Source: Gymnopus androsaceus JB14
Lineage: Eukaryota; Basidiomycota; Agaricomycetes; Agaricales; Omphalotaceae
Direction of reading: 5' to 3'
Assembly (NCBI GenBank): GCA_009733575.1
Contig: ML769523.1
Coordinates: forward strand, 67,055-131,054
Length of the DNA: 64,000 nt
Shown: positions 22,031 to 33,430 of the stretch, in pieces
Layout: each line of letters starts with the position of its first letter
Position numbering within the stretch: the stretch's first letter is position 1
Position numbers and translations under genes: made by a program
Notes under the pieces: generated by a model
What the model was told of the DNA's origin: nothing
Database searches by the model: none
The model's input: only the letters and a program-made list of their open reading frames with translations

Positions 22031-24926
22031 CTAGGGATCATTGTCCATGTCATCATCACCTAGATCGTACCACCAATTTGTGCACGCAAGAACAGTGAGA
22101 AAACCGTTATGACCGCAAACATCAAGAACTCCCCAATCTCCGTCACCAGACTGCAGAAATTCACCAGAAGAGTTCATCTGACGCCATGGAGGATTGAGAA
22201 CCTTCCACCAGTGGAGAAGCTGAGTTTGAAGACCATCAGGATCAGAAGTTGGCACTCTGTCAGATCTGCCACTCTGCACCCAAGTCCCCACGGCTTTAGG
22301 ATGATCCCTGCCACCAGGAAGCCCCTTGCCCTGATTAACCTCTAGGAACCCTTTGGCACTTTCAAGGTCAAACCAAGCCTCCACCAAATCGACCCATCCT
22401 GGTACTTGCTCCATCTCTTCCAAAAGCCATTCCTTCATCTCCTGATACCATGCTTCACCAGATGACTTGGGCCTACCCTTAGGCTTATAGGAAGTCTCCT
22501 GGGCAGACTTTGCAGTAGTCTTGGAGATGGATGCAGGAGTGGATGTGGGAGTGGATGCAGGAGCAGATGTAGGAGTGGATGCAGGAGTGGATGTGGGAGC
22601 GGATGTGGGATTAACAGATGTACCTTCAGGATGAGGGCCTTGCGGGAGGAAAGCTTCAGCTAAGGCTTTGGTCGGGGCTTGGCATTGGGATCATGGCCAG
22701 GACCACCTTCCTTGGTACAGCTCACTGCAGGGGCGCATCTCATGCCTTCAAAAGAAATGTCTGGAGGAGGCATGAGAAGTTTCTGAGAAAATGCAGTGAT
22801 TCCTCTGATTGGAGAAGGAGGAGGTGTTGGAGATGCATCAGATACCCAAGGCGCACAATGTTTCTTTGAGGCAGGAGGAGCAAGACGGGCAGCGAGAGGA
22901 GCAGGCTGAGGTAGTTGCCGGGGTTTACCTCTAGGGGCCCTATCTTCAGGGGAACATCATCGCGGGTGTGTTTGCGAGCTTGTGTAGCTCGACTGGAGAG
23001 ACGCGTGCAGGTGGAGATGTGATCCTTTGGGTCTTTTGGGTCTTCATAGCTGGAGTCCAAGTCCGAGTCCAAGTCCGAGTCTGAGCCTGAGTCCGAGTCA
23101 GAGCTGACTTTCCCCTTCTTCCCTTTCTTCCCCTTCCCCTTTTTCCCCTTCTTCTCCTTCATCGGCTTCTTTCCTTTGCTTCTCTTTGGCTCTTCGTCTA
23201 TCTCCTTCTTCCCCTTCCCTATGTTGTGAGTTTTCCCTGTTGCTCCAACTTTGACATTCTTCTTATCTTCATCATCCTTGGGCAATGTGAGAAGAGTGGG
23301 ATTGTTCAATATATCCTGCAAGGAAGAAGTGGTGGCATTGGAGGATGGACCAGAAAGTGTCTTGCCTGTAACAAAGTTAGTTTATACTTATTGGAATATA
23401 AAGCAAAACATACCGTGCTTAAGTTTGTACATATCAGAACAAAAATTTACCAGTCCCCGGATGTGCTCATCACGAAATGACTCCGGGTCCCAGATGTGGA
23501 ATTTTCATTCTGTATTTTGAGACATCATGCTGGGATAAATTATTATAAGCCAAATGCAAAGAAAAAAGATGAAAATAAGACGCACTTGCGCATAAAAAGC
23601 TTGGGCTCTCCCCCTTCCTCATCTGGCTTGTCGAGACAAATCAAGTTCAAAGACACCATGCCCTGGCACATAGCTGCAACAGCATCTACAAGCGGTCCAG
23701 CTAAGACTGCCAGGTTCCTCCGATGCCTGGAATTGCATGTTAGATAACAAAAACAATTAAAAACCATGACAACTTACTCATCCAATAGAGCAGGATCGTA
23801 GTAGTCCTCGCCTTTAAGCGCCCTGTCATAACACTCCTTCTTCTCATCATGGTCCTTATCTAACTCTTCCCTCAATGCAGCCTTTTCATCCTCAGACAGC
23901 CACACAAACATCTCTTTCGCGGTTCGAACTCGGTGAGCCAACACGTATTTGGATCCCTCCTCTCCATCACTGCCATCTTCTTCATCCTCTTCGTTATCCG
24001 CATCTACTTTCTCTCCTTCACCTCTTTCTTCAGGATTCTCAGTAGTAGGACCAGAACCGGAGCTTTGGTCCAGGCCTTTAGCGGCATTCTTGTCAGGAGA
24101 AGGGGAAGAGGAAGGGCAGGAAGGTTGTTGGGGGGTGTCTTTTTCTCTGGGTTTGTTGCCCATTGGTTCGTTGCCCAGTGGTTTGTAAAATTTTGTAAGC
24201 AGCCAGTTTACGAGGAGCACCCCTGTGAGTGTTCAGAGCTGATAGATACTTCTCGAAGGGATTCTTCTGGGCAGTCTTCTGTCTTGTTAAGCGAGTTGAA
24301 AACCAGCGTTTAAGCATCTGGAACAGTCGTCTCAATTAGATCAAGTTTCCATTACCAAGTTTAATCAATACTCACCTTTTTCACAACATGCCTTGCAAAC
24401 AAGATACTCGGATCATCAGCTTTGGTAGGTTCTGGAGTATCAGATGGACCTGCAGAAGAATTGCCCTCTGCAGCACCACAAGGCTGAGCTGCAGTCCCAG
24501 AGGGTTCAGCTGTAGCGCTAGAGGCATCAGCAGCAGCACCGCTCCCAGTTCCAACAGCAGGAGGGTCCTCAGCAGCAGCAGCAGCACTGCTCTCGGCTCC
24601 AACAGCAGGAGGGTCCTTAGCAGCAGCAGTATGGCTGCCATCTTCATCTTCCCTGTTGTCATCATCCCAGCTGTTGTCGAGAGGCGGATATTTCTTTTTC
24701 CTGGCAGCAAAAAAGTCCACCCAAAATTTGAACTTTTTACCCTCGGCCGCAGCGTACCCTGCGAACCATGACCCAGCGGTTCACCATGAAAATTCCCTTT
24801 GTTCCCTCGTTTGAGTGGTGGTTCGGACGAGGTTTTGCCCTTTCGAGATTTAGCGGTAAAGGGTTTTGGTTGAGTAGACTTTGCTGTACCAGCTTTCTGG
24901 GCCTTTGGTTTGGTGTTTTGAGGCAT
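22031..24926 (-). CDS. Unknown multi-exon protein with conserved Trp-rich C-terminus
   Basis: Start ATG at 24926 (MPQNTKPKAQKAGTAKS), stop TAG at 22031-22033. The N-terminal 70 residues are basic; next come an FFAARKKKYPP segment, an Ala/Pro-rich low-complexity stretch, an acidic part (NEEDEEDGSDGEE), a Lys/Gly- and Asp/Ser-rich region (about 23040-23240), a short Thr/Ser/Pro repeat encoded by 12-bp units (22520-22605), and a C-terminal block with HWWKVLNPPWRQ and GDWGVLDVCGHNGFLTVLA. That C-terminal pattern (WW..L.P.WR ... G.NG....L) is one I recall from many uncharacterised Agaricomycete proteins, often near transposons. No enzyme motif is seen. Reading frame changes near 24770 without a splice signal (HGEPLGHGS versus GSWFAGYAAAEG), so the copy may be broken. 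Exons between 23321 and 24310 are approximate. Confidence 0.6.
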
Positions 24927-24972
24927 GGTGTTTGATTTGAAAAAAATTTGACAGAGTTTGATTAGGCTCGTC

Positions 24973-25024
24973 CCCACCCGTTCTCCGATTTGATCCGTGC
25001 TAGCACGTTCGGAGAACGGCTGGG
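24973..25024. repeat. Left-end hairpin outside the inverted repeat
   Basis: Stem CCCACCCGTTCTCCGA (24973-24988) pairs with TCGGAGAACGGCTGGG (25009-25024), 15 of 16 positions, loop of 20 nt. It abuts the inverted repeat at 25027. Confidence 0.8.
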
Positions 25025-25026
25025 CT

Positions 25027-25114
25027 CCACTTGCAGTCACTAATAGGGTCACAATTTTGTGACTTTGACTTAGCGAAATTTCATCTTTTCCTCTGCGATC
25101 AGTTTACAGTTTTC
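25027..25114 (+). repeat. Left inverted repeat of the DUF6589/RecQ element
   Basis: Begins CCACTTGCAGTCACTAATAG; inverse of 31829-31916. It includes an internal palindrome-like GTCACAATTTTGTGAC. Confidence 0.9.
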
Positions 25115-25333
25115 CTTTTCATACTTCACTGACCAAATTTCCCGCCACCAGACATAGTTAATAGATCATCGAGACATATGAATAAACTGATACATCAATT
25201 CGAATGACTTCCCTGCATGAAAATCCGTGAAAACGTACAATTTTGTGTATTTCTGATCCTCTTCCCGCAGACAATATTCAGAATTTCGTGTCTGCACCAC
25301 TCCCAAACCCCCCTAGATGATCCCCCGTGTGCT

Positions 25334-28300
25334 TTAATCAAACAGATCCTCCTCATCGCTGAATTCACCATCAAGATTACCTTGAATAACATCCTCCATG
25401 TCCAAATCAACATCCTCCGCTGTTGTTAATGGCAGCATTGGATCACGTACGCCGTTCTCGATATCATCAAGAACTCGATCAAACTCCCCAACCGTGTACC
25501 CAGTGCCAATATCCTCAATTTCCTCTGGTATTGGCCAAAAAAGTAGTGAGGGTGATATTGGCGAAATGTCTGCCGGCTCAGGAGATGCAGCACCTGGTCT
25601 CGGAGAGGCATTAGGAGCACTAGGGATAAATGGGGGCAAACGCGAATCGGAACAAGCCGAGGAACTACTGTCGGTTGAAGGAGAGGGAGACCGAGAGGGA
25701 GGAATTGGTGGTTCGGTGTCATCAATGTCAACAGGGGCCATGCGTCGTCGTCGTTGTAATTTGGTAAATGCTGCCTCGTATTCAGTAAGAGGGTTCTCGG
25801 TTCCTGTTGTCAGAGAAATGAGACCGACTAATACAACGTCGTTGGCAATCTCGTTGTCTTCATCCACTTCACGGCCCTTGATTGTCTTGTAAACATGCCA
25901 TCCTGTAAGACTTGACATGAGCGTGTCGATGTCATTCCCGAGGTCAGTTTCCGTATGCAGGTTTCCCTGATCTGAGCCCAGAACACTATTCATTGTCCTT
26001 GCCAGACTTCGGAGAACATCAATGCAGGGTGTTATCATGGAGAGCCACTCCCAAGACATGTTACTACCATGAGCCTTGTAAAATACCTAGGCACTTTTTA
26101 TCATTCTTTATTCGGGCTAACATAGCATAATAATCACCTTGATCCAATAGTTCAGATGCTCTTGTAGTAGATCCAACTCGAGGAAGCGCTTCTTGCCCCC
26201 TGTGGTATTGACAAGCCAATTATTGAGTACGATTTTCCTATGAAGGAGATCAGTAAAGTAGATGCGCAAGAACTAGATAATGTACTTCATCTCTTCTGGC
26301 CACACAACCTCAATGTTGTGGATAAGATGCAGCATTTTGTATGCATATTTTGTGCGTCCACTGCCTCTAAAACTCAGTGCCCATATTTTCAACACTAGAA
26401 CAACGCGTCCCGAATCTCCAGCTTGTACAGCGTCAGTGAACTCGCGAGAAATTAAGGCGTCACGAAGGAAGAGAGCCGCGTTTTCAAAGACCATATCCCT
26501 TCACCACTGCCCCGACCACCTGCAAACTTGCGTGCTTGTCGCAACTCTTCAACAACAGAAGAGTTTGCGTAACGGTCCAGAATTTTTTGGGCATCAACGT
26601 AAATTTGTTCGAAGCTGAGTTCCTCTGACTCGGCATATTCTTCCAGGGAAGACTTTTCCGGATACAAGTAGAAGGCAATGGAGAACCCGAGCATAAAGTG
26701 AAACAAACACAAGATCACGGCAGGTACGGAAGTTGGGAAGGGATGTGGGGACAATAGGTATTCGGTTGAGAGCCGTATTATGGAAGGCAAGTGAACCAGG
26801 ATTGCTAGGTCTAGCTGTAGCATTTTCGAAGTGAGTAGCAAAAATACCAGTAATATCGGCCATCTTGGAGTGAAAAAGCCCTGGCATCCAAATGCCCCAC
26901 GCGAACCCTTCATAGCCAGTCTCTTGTCCTGCACGTATATTCTCAAGTGCACGAAGACGGGCTATAGAAAGCTGGTCTCCTGCAATAAACCGCACACGCT
27001 CCCAGAATCTGTGTACTCACTTGCGAAGCTCCAGCACATCAACAACAGCCGAGTCAGCCTCTGCATTGCCGGTGATAGAAGATTCGTCAATATTGAGAGC
27101 ATTGACGGGATATATTTCGGTTTTGTGAGGTTGGATACAGAAGGATGACTGGGGTTGTTTCTGGTCGACCTCCTTTTGTAGAGCAGCAAGCTTCTCCTGT
27201 CGACTAAACTTGATGATGATATGGATGATGGAATGAATTAAGCATTCTCGAAAGAGATATTCTTCAAACTCGTTGTGAACAATGTCTTTGATATGCAGTG
27301 GGCGTGCACTATCAAAGGCAGCCTGTAGAACGGATGCCTGTATATCTTTCAGACGAGCAGCCCAAAGCTTGAATATAGTTATACATGTTCCGTTTTCTTG
27401 ATTATCTATTTCAAAGAATGTCAGTATATCATTAAGATAGGGGGAAAATTGTGCTTACCATGTTTTCCGATAACTTGCTCTGCTGTGCGATTCATAAAAT
27501 TTATGTTATCGTAAACTTCACCGAAGAGTCCCACTGAAGCAACAGTGCGGGCTTGTACACGCAAGCCATTTGAGAGTAAACGAATTAGCCCAAGTCTCCT
27601 TTTTTTGGGTTTTGAGTCGGCTGGCGAAGGAGGAGCAGCAACATCAAGAGATGCAGTACAAGTTCCAGATGGACTGGAGGTTGTGGAAGCGGCTGGAGCA
27701 TGAGGAACGGTATCGTTAGCGCTGGAGGATGGCGTCTCAGTGGTGGATGTAGTCATTCCCGTGGCCGCACCAGAATCGGTTTCAGAAGCAGTAGCTGTAG
27801 CTGACTGTCTTACACTGACTTCTTCATTGCGAATCATATCGGTATAGCTGGTGCAGATTCCAAGCTTAGAGAGAACAGTGAAATTCTGTCGCTGTACACC
27901 CGAGGCATATAGATATAGCCCCATCATGCGCTGAGCCAGATTGTTTCCTAAGTTGTGCTCTCGCAAGCACGCAGCTATTGCAGATGTTGTTACCTGAATA
28001 ATAACCATTAATGACCTAGCTGAAATTTAAGAGAGAGTCTTACCATCTGTCCACGAGCATTTCGTGCTTTACCAAAGCTATCTGAGCGATCGGACGATTT
28101 TGTGACTGCTTCAAAGACACGGACTATGATACTGGCTTCCTTTTGAAAATTGTTGGTGAAGCTTATCGAAGGTGAATGATGAGACAAAAGTTTTATTAAT
28201 GAGTTCATCGTGAGTTTTAAGTAAACCCAGTCGAGTAATATGGCGCGCAGATTTCCCAATCTCTGCACAGACATGGCTTACAGCCCATTCATGCACCTCT

Positions 28301-28824
28301 GATCGTACTGAAGCACTTTTAGCATGAATCCACCAGTCCAGTAACTGAGTAATCCGCCCATGAACAGCTGCAAATTCATGCCACCGAACAGCTCCTGCAT
28401 CCGAGTCTGGGTTGAAATAGTACATGCAGAGGTTTCCAAAGGTGAATCCACGGCTGTGAAGATAATCGAGACATCCGCGAAAGGTCTCCTGAGCATGAGC
28501 CAGCTTCCGCTCAGCCTCGAGATGTTCTTCTAGCTCCTTTTCAGCAGCTTTTTCGGCCAGTGTTTTGGCTCTTTTCTTCTGGCCCTTTTGGAGCCGCTTC
28601 TCCTGCCGTTCTTCCACCGTGCCTACAACCGGGCTGCTAAGAACAAGCCCCGGAGACAGTTCCAGAGGAGGGAGGTCTGCCTGTCCACTACGGCTACGGG
28701 ATGGAGTAATAGGATTGCATATCGGATGAGAATCGGAATAAGAGCGAATTCGCTGTCGAGTGGGTGTGGTGTCATTGCCGTGAGGAGGAGAGCTTGGAGG
28801 AAGAGAGCTCAGAGGAGAGCTCAT
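25334..28824 (-). CDS. DUF6589-like protein (basidiomycete family of unknown function)
   Basis: Starts at ATG 28824 (MSSPLSSLPPSSPPHGN); stop TAA at 25336-25334. A charged coiled-coil-like stretch (KRLQKGQKKRAKTLAEKAAE) precedes the conserved body. Blocks I recall from DUF6589 proteins appear in order: VYDNINFMNRTAEQVIG, DNQENGT after the intron 27406-27458, FIAGDQLSIARLRALENI, GIWMPGLFHSKMADITG, and LRDALISREFTDAVQAGDSG with SGRTKYAYKMLHLIHNIEVV. The C-terminus is acidic and Ser/Pro-rich. Clear introns: 27994-28043 and 27406-27458; others lie near 26990-27020, 26500, 26200 and 26080. A frame change without splice signals near 28150-28170 suggests an indel. Function unknown; conserved Asp/His/Glu residues could be catalytic, and its place inside an inverted-repeat unit makes a transposase-like role possible (inference only). 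Confidence 0.72.
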
Positions 28825-28873
28825 CGAGGATAAAGCCAAGAGCAAGAGCGCCTAAATTTTGTCTCCTATTATC
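28825..28873. promoter_or_regulatory. 49-bp head-to-head intergenic region
   Basis: Separates the two ATGs of the DUF6589-like and RecQ-like genes. This is very short for two fungal promoters, so the pair probably shares overlapping promoter elements, or one true start is further downstream. Confidence 0.5.
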
Positions 28874-31743
28874 ATGTCTCCCGAAAATCTCCCCTCTAAC
28901 CTTCCTAGAAACAATAAAGCAAAGGTCCTGAAACATCAGTCGGCAGCGCCAGAAAAAAGAACCGTTACCAAATATTCAGCGGGAATCACTTTTAGACAAT
29001 GAGTTGGAGGGACTGGATGACTTGGTGCGGAAAAAGTTCAACAAACCATATACATTGAAGCCTTTCCAGCGTCAAGCCACAATCGCTCAACTGCAGGGAA
29101 AGGATGTTATAGTCCATGCACCTACTGGTTCAGGAAAGACTGCAATCGTTGCAGGTCCGCATGCACATCCCAACTGTACGGGGAAGGTTACGTTCGTTGT
29201 TTCTCCTTTGATTGCACTCCAAAATGAGCAGGCGGAGACTTTCAAAGCAGATTACGGACTCGACGCAATAGCAATCAATAGCAGTCATGGCGGACTTACA
29301 CCTGAAAACATACTTGTAAGCTTATAGATATTTTGACCGAAGATATACTCACCAGATATCCTCAGAACATCTGTCTTGGAAAGTATCAAGTTGTGGTGAT
29401 CTCACCAGAGATGATGCTCACCAAACGCTTCATCGGAAACGTTCTCAAGAATCCGATGATGGCGCGTCGAGTCTTTTCAGTAGTGGTTGACGAGGCTCAC
29501 GTAGTCTCACATTGGGGATCCCAGTTTTGCAAGAAGTACGCAGAGCTTGGTATTCTGCGGGCCATCCTTCCTAATGGAACCCCATTTGTGGCATTGTCGG
29601 CAACTCTTCCCAAGCGTGTTCACATTGACGTCCTTGAAAAGCTTCGGTTTCCAAAGAAGAAGGAGGACTATATTTCTATCAATATCGGGAATAACAGGCC
29701 CAATGTCGCGCTCGTTGTACGTGCTATTGAACATCCCATGAATACTTTCCGAGACCTCGACTTCATCATCCCGCAAAACTGCTCCAATCCCATGGATATC
29801 CAGAAAACATGGGTGTACGCCGATTCTATTGCAGTAGGATGCGACATCCAGGATCATCTTGAAGATTGCCTACCGAAGGAGTTGCAAGGTCAAGGTTTGA
29901 TTTGCCCATATAGCGCTGCCTACTCACAGACGTACCGCAAGGCTGTCATGCAGCAGTTCAAGTCAGGGATTGTTCGTATTCTTGTCTGTACAGATGCCGC
30001 GGGAATGGTAGGTCGCATCAATGAATGACAAAAAGAAAGCATTACTGACTTACAATAATAAGGGATGCAATGTGCCAGATATCGACCTTGTGTTCAATGG
30101 AAATTACCCGGTTCAACATCTTCATTCGTTCAACGGGCAGGACGTGTTGCACGAGATCCTAGGAGGAAGGGATTGGCCGTTCTGTTGGTAGAGAAGTCGG
30201 CATATGGCTTCAACTGCGAGGAGTTAGTTGAAGAGGTCAATGAAGTGAAAAAGAAAACAAAAGGAAAGGCACAAACCTCACGTAAACCACAGAAAACAAC
30301 TGGTGAATATGCAAAGGGAGGCAAGGGCTACGCAGAAAGTCGTGGAGTTAAGCGTGGATCGCACAACAGAAAGTGTGATGGGCTTGCGCATGCTGGATGG
30401 TCACCGGTGATTGACCGGCGTGCAAAGGATGAAAATCTTCTAGCGTTTGTGCAAACCGGCTGCTGTCGTCGCGATATGCTAACCGCGATTTTCGATAACT
30501 ATGGTTCAGGTCAGTCATTCTTGAGCGAAACCAGCCAATACTCACCACATCCATATTAGAACCATCGAGCCCTTGTTGCGACATATGCCATCCCGACCTT
30601 TTCCACCGGACTCGACCCGGGTTCTACAAAGCTCCAGCTCGTCAGAAGGCCGTTGTGAAAGGCGTCGTTCACAAACCCACCAAGCAAGCATTACACGAAT
30701 GGCGAGTTCCGGTCTATCGAGAGCACCATTCGCGTGCGCAGTGGTCCTTCGGAGCTCTGCTCAGTAACGAGCATCTTGATCTTCTTGCTTCGATAGGCCC
30801 AGTGAAATCCTTCGAACATCTTGAATCGATTATGGCGAAACAATGGAGTTGGTGGGACCAGTATGGTGAACAACTCTGGCAAACAATCGAGAAACTCGAC
30901 ATGCCGCCTATGGTACCACTTCTGAAGACGAAAAAAGGGACGAACAAGAGAACAGTTGAGGATGGTGAGGAAGAACCGGCCAAACGAACGAGAGTAGATG
31001 GTGGTAACAGATCAACTGCCGTCATTGATTCTTCTCAGCATCGTGGCGCGTCTCATGCTGTTGAACACGCGCCGTTACCTTCAGATGCTTTGCTGCATCG
31101 TTCATTCCCATCCCTGCCGACCCCTGCTTCTACTCCTGCACACTTGGATACCACTCACACTCCAAGCTCTTCCCAACGTACTGTCCCGGTTCTGATTTCA
31201 AGTCATTCCCAAAATCCCTGCGACACTCTGTTCTCAACACCTGATCGTACACAATTTGTGTATGAAAACGGGCTATCGACTCCCGTATCACATCCGCCCC
31301 GCGCACGAAACCAAATCCCGCCAAGCAATCCCCAGTATCCACCGAACCAAAACCTCGACTCGTATCCCAGTATCCCCAATATCCAGATGGTTATTTTTTC
31401 CCCGAAACTCCAGCTCATAGCCGACTCCAGTTCCGTTACTCATCCGCTCCAAATCCTTCCCCAAAATATACAATATACGCCCATCCAGCAATCCCATCGT
31501 TACCCACCACCAAATGGCTATACAATGCCACATCCTCATCCCTCACAACGTTCCAACCTGGGCATTCTGCTCATCCTGCAATGTACAACCACCACCACGG
31601 CTATCCAGATCATCAGTATACAGAAGCAGCAGGTCCGACGAGTCAAATTTCCGCTGCAGATACTGCGCCGAGAGCAGATTTGGGTGGGCCAGAATACCAA
31701 AATCACACATTCACGAGTTTTTTCGGGGGGAGAAGATGAATAA
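28874..31743 (+). CDS. RecQ-like superfamily 2 DNA helicase
   Basis: Predicted ATP-dependent 3'-5' DNA helicase. Exons: 28874-28924, 28980-29315, 29366-30007, 30063-30509 and 30560-31743; with one base of frame correction this gives 886 residues. Motif I is APTGSGKT (residues 64-71), motif II DEAH (171-174) in VVVDEAHVVSHWG, motif III FVALSATLP, motif V CTDAAGMGCNVPDIDLV, motif VI SFVQRAGRVARDP. After this come Cys residues of a RecQ-type zinc site (TGCCRRDML, then PCCDICHP) and a Ser/Pro/Thr-rich tail of about 300 residues. Between motifs V and VI (about 30089-30092) one base is missing, so the copy as assembled is frameshifted. It shares the inverted-repeat unit with the DUF6589-like gene. 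Helicases of this type are also known near fungal telomeres, but no telomeric repeat is present. Confidence 0.88.
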
Positions 31744-31828
31744 AAGAATATATTGGAATATTAGTATGTATAGTTGATTGTTGAAACAGTTTTGAGGCCG
31801 GTATCGGAAGTTGAGGAAGTAAGAGAAA

Positions 31829-31916
31829 CGAAATTGTAAAGTGATCGCGGAGAGAAAGGCGAAATTTCGCTAAGTTAAAGTCACAAATTTGTGACCCTAT
31901 TAGTGACTGCAAGTGG
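31829..31916 (-). repeat. Right inverted repeat of the DUF6589/RecQ element
   Basis: Inverse of 25027-25114, ending TAGTGACTGCAAGTGG. It lies 85 bp after the helicase stop codon. Confidence 0.9.
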
Positions 31917-31919
31917 TTC

Positions 31920-31988
31920 CCAGTCCTTCGGTAGCCGTCTCAGCTGTTGACAGCTGATTTGAAATTGGCGGATACCGAACGGAACTGG
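31920..31988. repeat. Right-end hairpin outside the inverted repeat
   Basis: CCAGTCCTTCGGTA (31920-31933) pairs with TACCGAACGGAACTGG (31973-31988), with two bulged bases; the loop holds a second small palindrome, CAGCTGTTGACAGCTG. Same position relative to the inverted repeat as the left hairpin, but a different sequence. Confidence 0.7.
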
Positions 31989-32236
31989 CGCCGCGAGTCT
32001 ACTCCGTGGCCTCCTCTACAGTGTAAATCATGAGGAATAAGTAGCCTTATAAGTACTGGGTTGGATTGATAGGAGTACTTGCACTGCCCGCTAGGTTGAT
32101 GTCTCCTAGGGCACTAACTCGACAACCGATGTTCTACAGTGACGGCCAAAATTGATGAACCACCCCCAATATAATATTGAACTGAATCGTTGCCAGCACA
32201 GCACTGGAATTTCACCGGTTTCGAAAACACCTATAT

Positions 32237-33430
32237 ATGCCCATGAAGATCCTGAAATTTTATCCTGTGATGCCCTCAGATGATATTTCTTTCATTACCG
32301 AGTCCGCAACGTTCTGGTATGCAGATTTGGTGCCGAGCCTGATTGTAAATTGTGCACTCTGCGGTACGCATCTAATGTCCCTCAGCATGAGCGATACTCA
32401 TCTACATTCCTAGGAATTTACCTTGCGGCATTCTGTTGCTTTCTTGGAATCATTTTGTGAGGACTCGATTGGTCGTGGTCTTTTAGCTAATCATTGTTTT
32501 TTCAGGAAAAGAGGTCGAATGAATGTTCCACAGAAGGTGCTCACAACTTTAACAATCGCAGGATCCGCCCTTGCCATAATGATGATGATTACCGATTGTG
32601 CTAGTCTTCTTCTCAATGTTCAATATACAGCTCTTCTTCAGCAATCATTCGGAGCCGATGAGGCCATTGGAACCATAATCAATGAATCAAAATCCGATCT
32701 GTGGGATATGGCAGAAAACTGGGCTAATATATTGAGTGTAGCTATAAGTCTTACAATAATGGATATACAGACCGCTAAACTTTCATCAAGGTTCTGATCA
32801 ATGATTCGATTGTTGCTTGGAGAGCCTGGATAATCTGGAAAAATAAATTCAGTCACTACATCCTGCTCGGGCTGTCAATAGGGAATATAGGTCAAACTGG
32901 TCTCCCATAATTCGGAAATCCTTTTGGAGTGCTCATCAATTTCGACAGTACTAAACATTGGGGTCAGCATTGCACACAGCACCCCAAAAGGTCTTGAATC
33001 TCTGGGCATCTGGGACTGGTTATCACTCTCCTGGTCTTTAGGTCTTAATGCCAGCGTAACGGGAATCATTGTAATCAGGGCTTGGTAGGCCGGCTTTGAA
33101 ACTATTGATGCTCAAGTCTTTCTGAAGTAGCTTGCAGGAAGCATCATTGTACAGTGAAGATGTTAAATTTGAATGGCAGAAGCCAACGAACAATGGCAGA
33201 AAGAGTATTTGTCGTTTTAATTGAATCGAGTGGGATATTCTGCTTATTTCAGGTTGGAGTTCCATTCGATATCAGGCCACATTGTTAACACCCATCTCTG
33301 ATTTCAATAGTTTCTCAATCTAGTCTTCAATATCCTAGAGATGCAACCAGGAAGTCTAGGCAGTTTCATAGACATAATGTATCACATCACTGGGCAACTT
33401 CTTGGTTATGCTCCGGTGCGCAACTTACTC
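32237..33430 (+). CDS. Multi-pass membrane protein of a basidiomycete-type family
   Basis: Spliced reading: 32237 (or ATG 32270)-32363, 32414-32456, 32506-32737, 32791-32890, then less certain exons near 32955-33085, 33160-33240 and 33340-33430. Hydrophobic helices alternate with loops: FWYADLVPSLIVNCALCGIYLAAFCC..., VLTTLTIAGSALAIMMMITD, then INDSIVAWRAWIIWKNK, a motif (DSIVxWRxWIIW) that I recall from a large group of uncharacterised Agaricomycete membrane proteins with about seven helices. Later pieces, SVTGIIVIRAW, AERVFVVLIESSGIFCLF and MYHITGQLLGYAP, continue that pattern. Probably a plasma-membrane or receptor-like protein, but no function can be given. The start of the gene is only about 250 bp from the DUF6589/RecQ element. 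The 3' end was not fixed. Confidence 0.6.

Larger units (their letters stand above)
24973..31988. mobile_element. Two-gene inverted-repeat element: DUF6589-like gene plus RecQ-like helicase
   Basis: Two 88-bp inverted repeats (25027-25114 and 31829-31916; first 28 bp identical, about 11 mismatches in all) enclose exactly two genes that point away from each other and reach to within 85-220 bp of the repeats. Outside each repeat, after 2-3 bp, is a hairpin (24973-25024 and 31920-31988). Together these define a unit of about 7.0 kb. No target duplication could be recognised outside the hairpins. It sits 47 bp upstream of the start of the gene at 24926 and about 250 bp upstream of the gene at 32237. 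I do not know this combination as a named transposon class. Confidence 0.7.

Noticed and set aside
28874..31743. Telomere-linked helicase at a chromosome end
   Set aside because: No telomeric repeat array nearby and the gene is bounded by inverted repeats; mobile-element context fits better.
32423..32797. Single-exon 124-codon gene
   Set aside because: Better read as an exon with flanking introns of the multi-exon membrane-protein gene 32237-33430.
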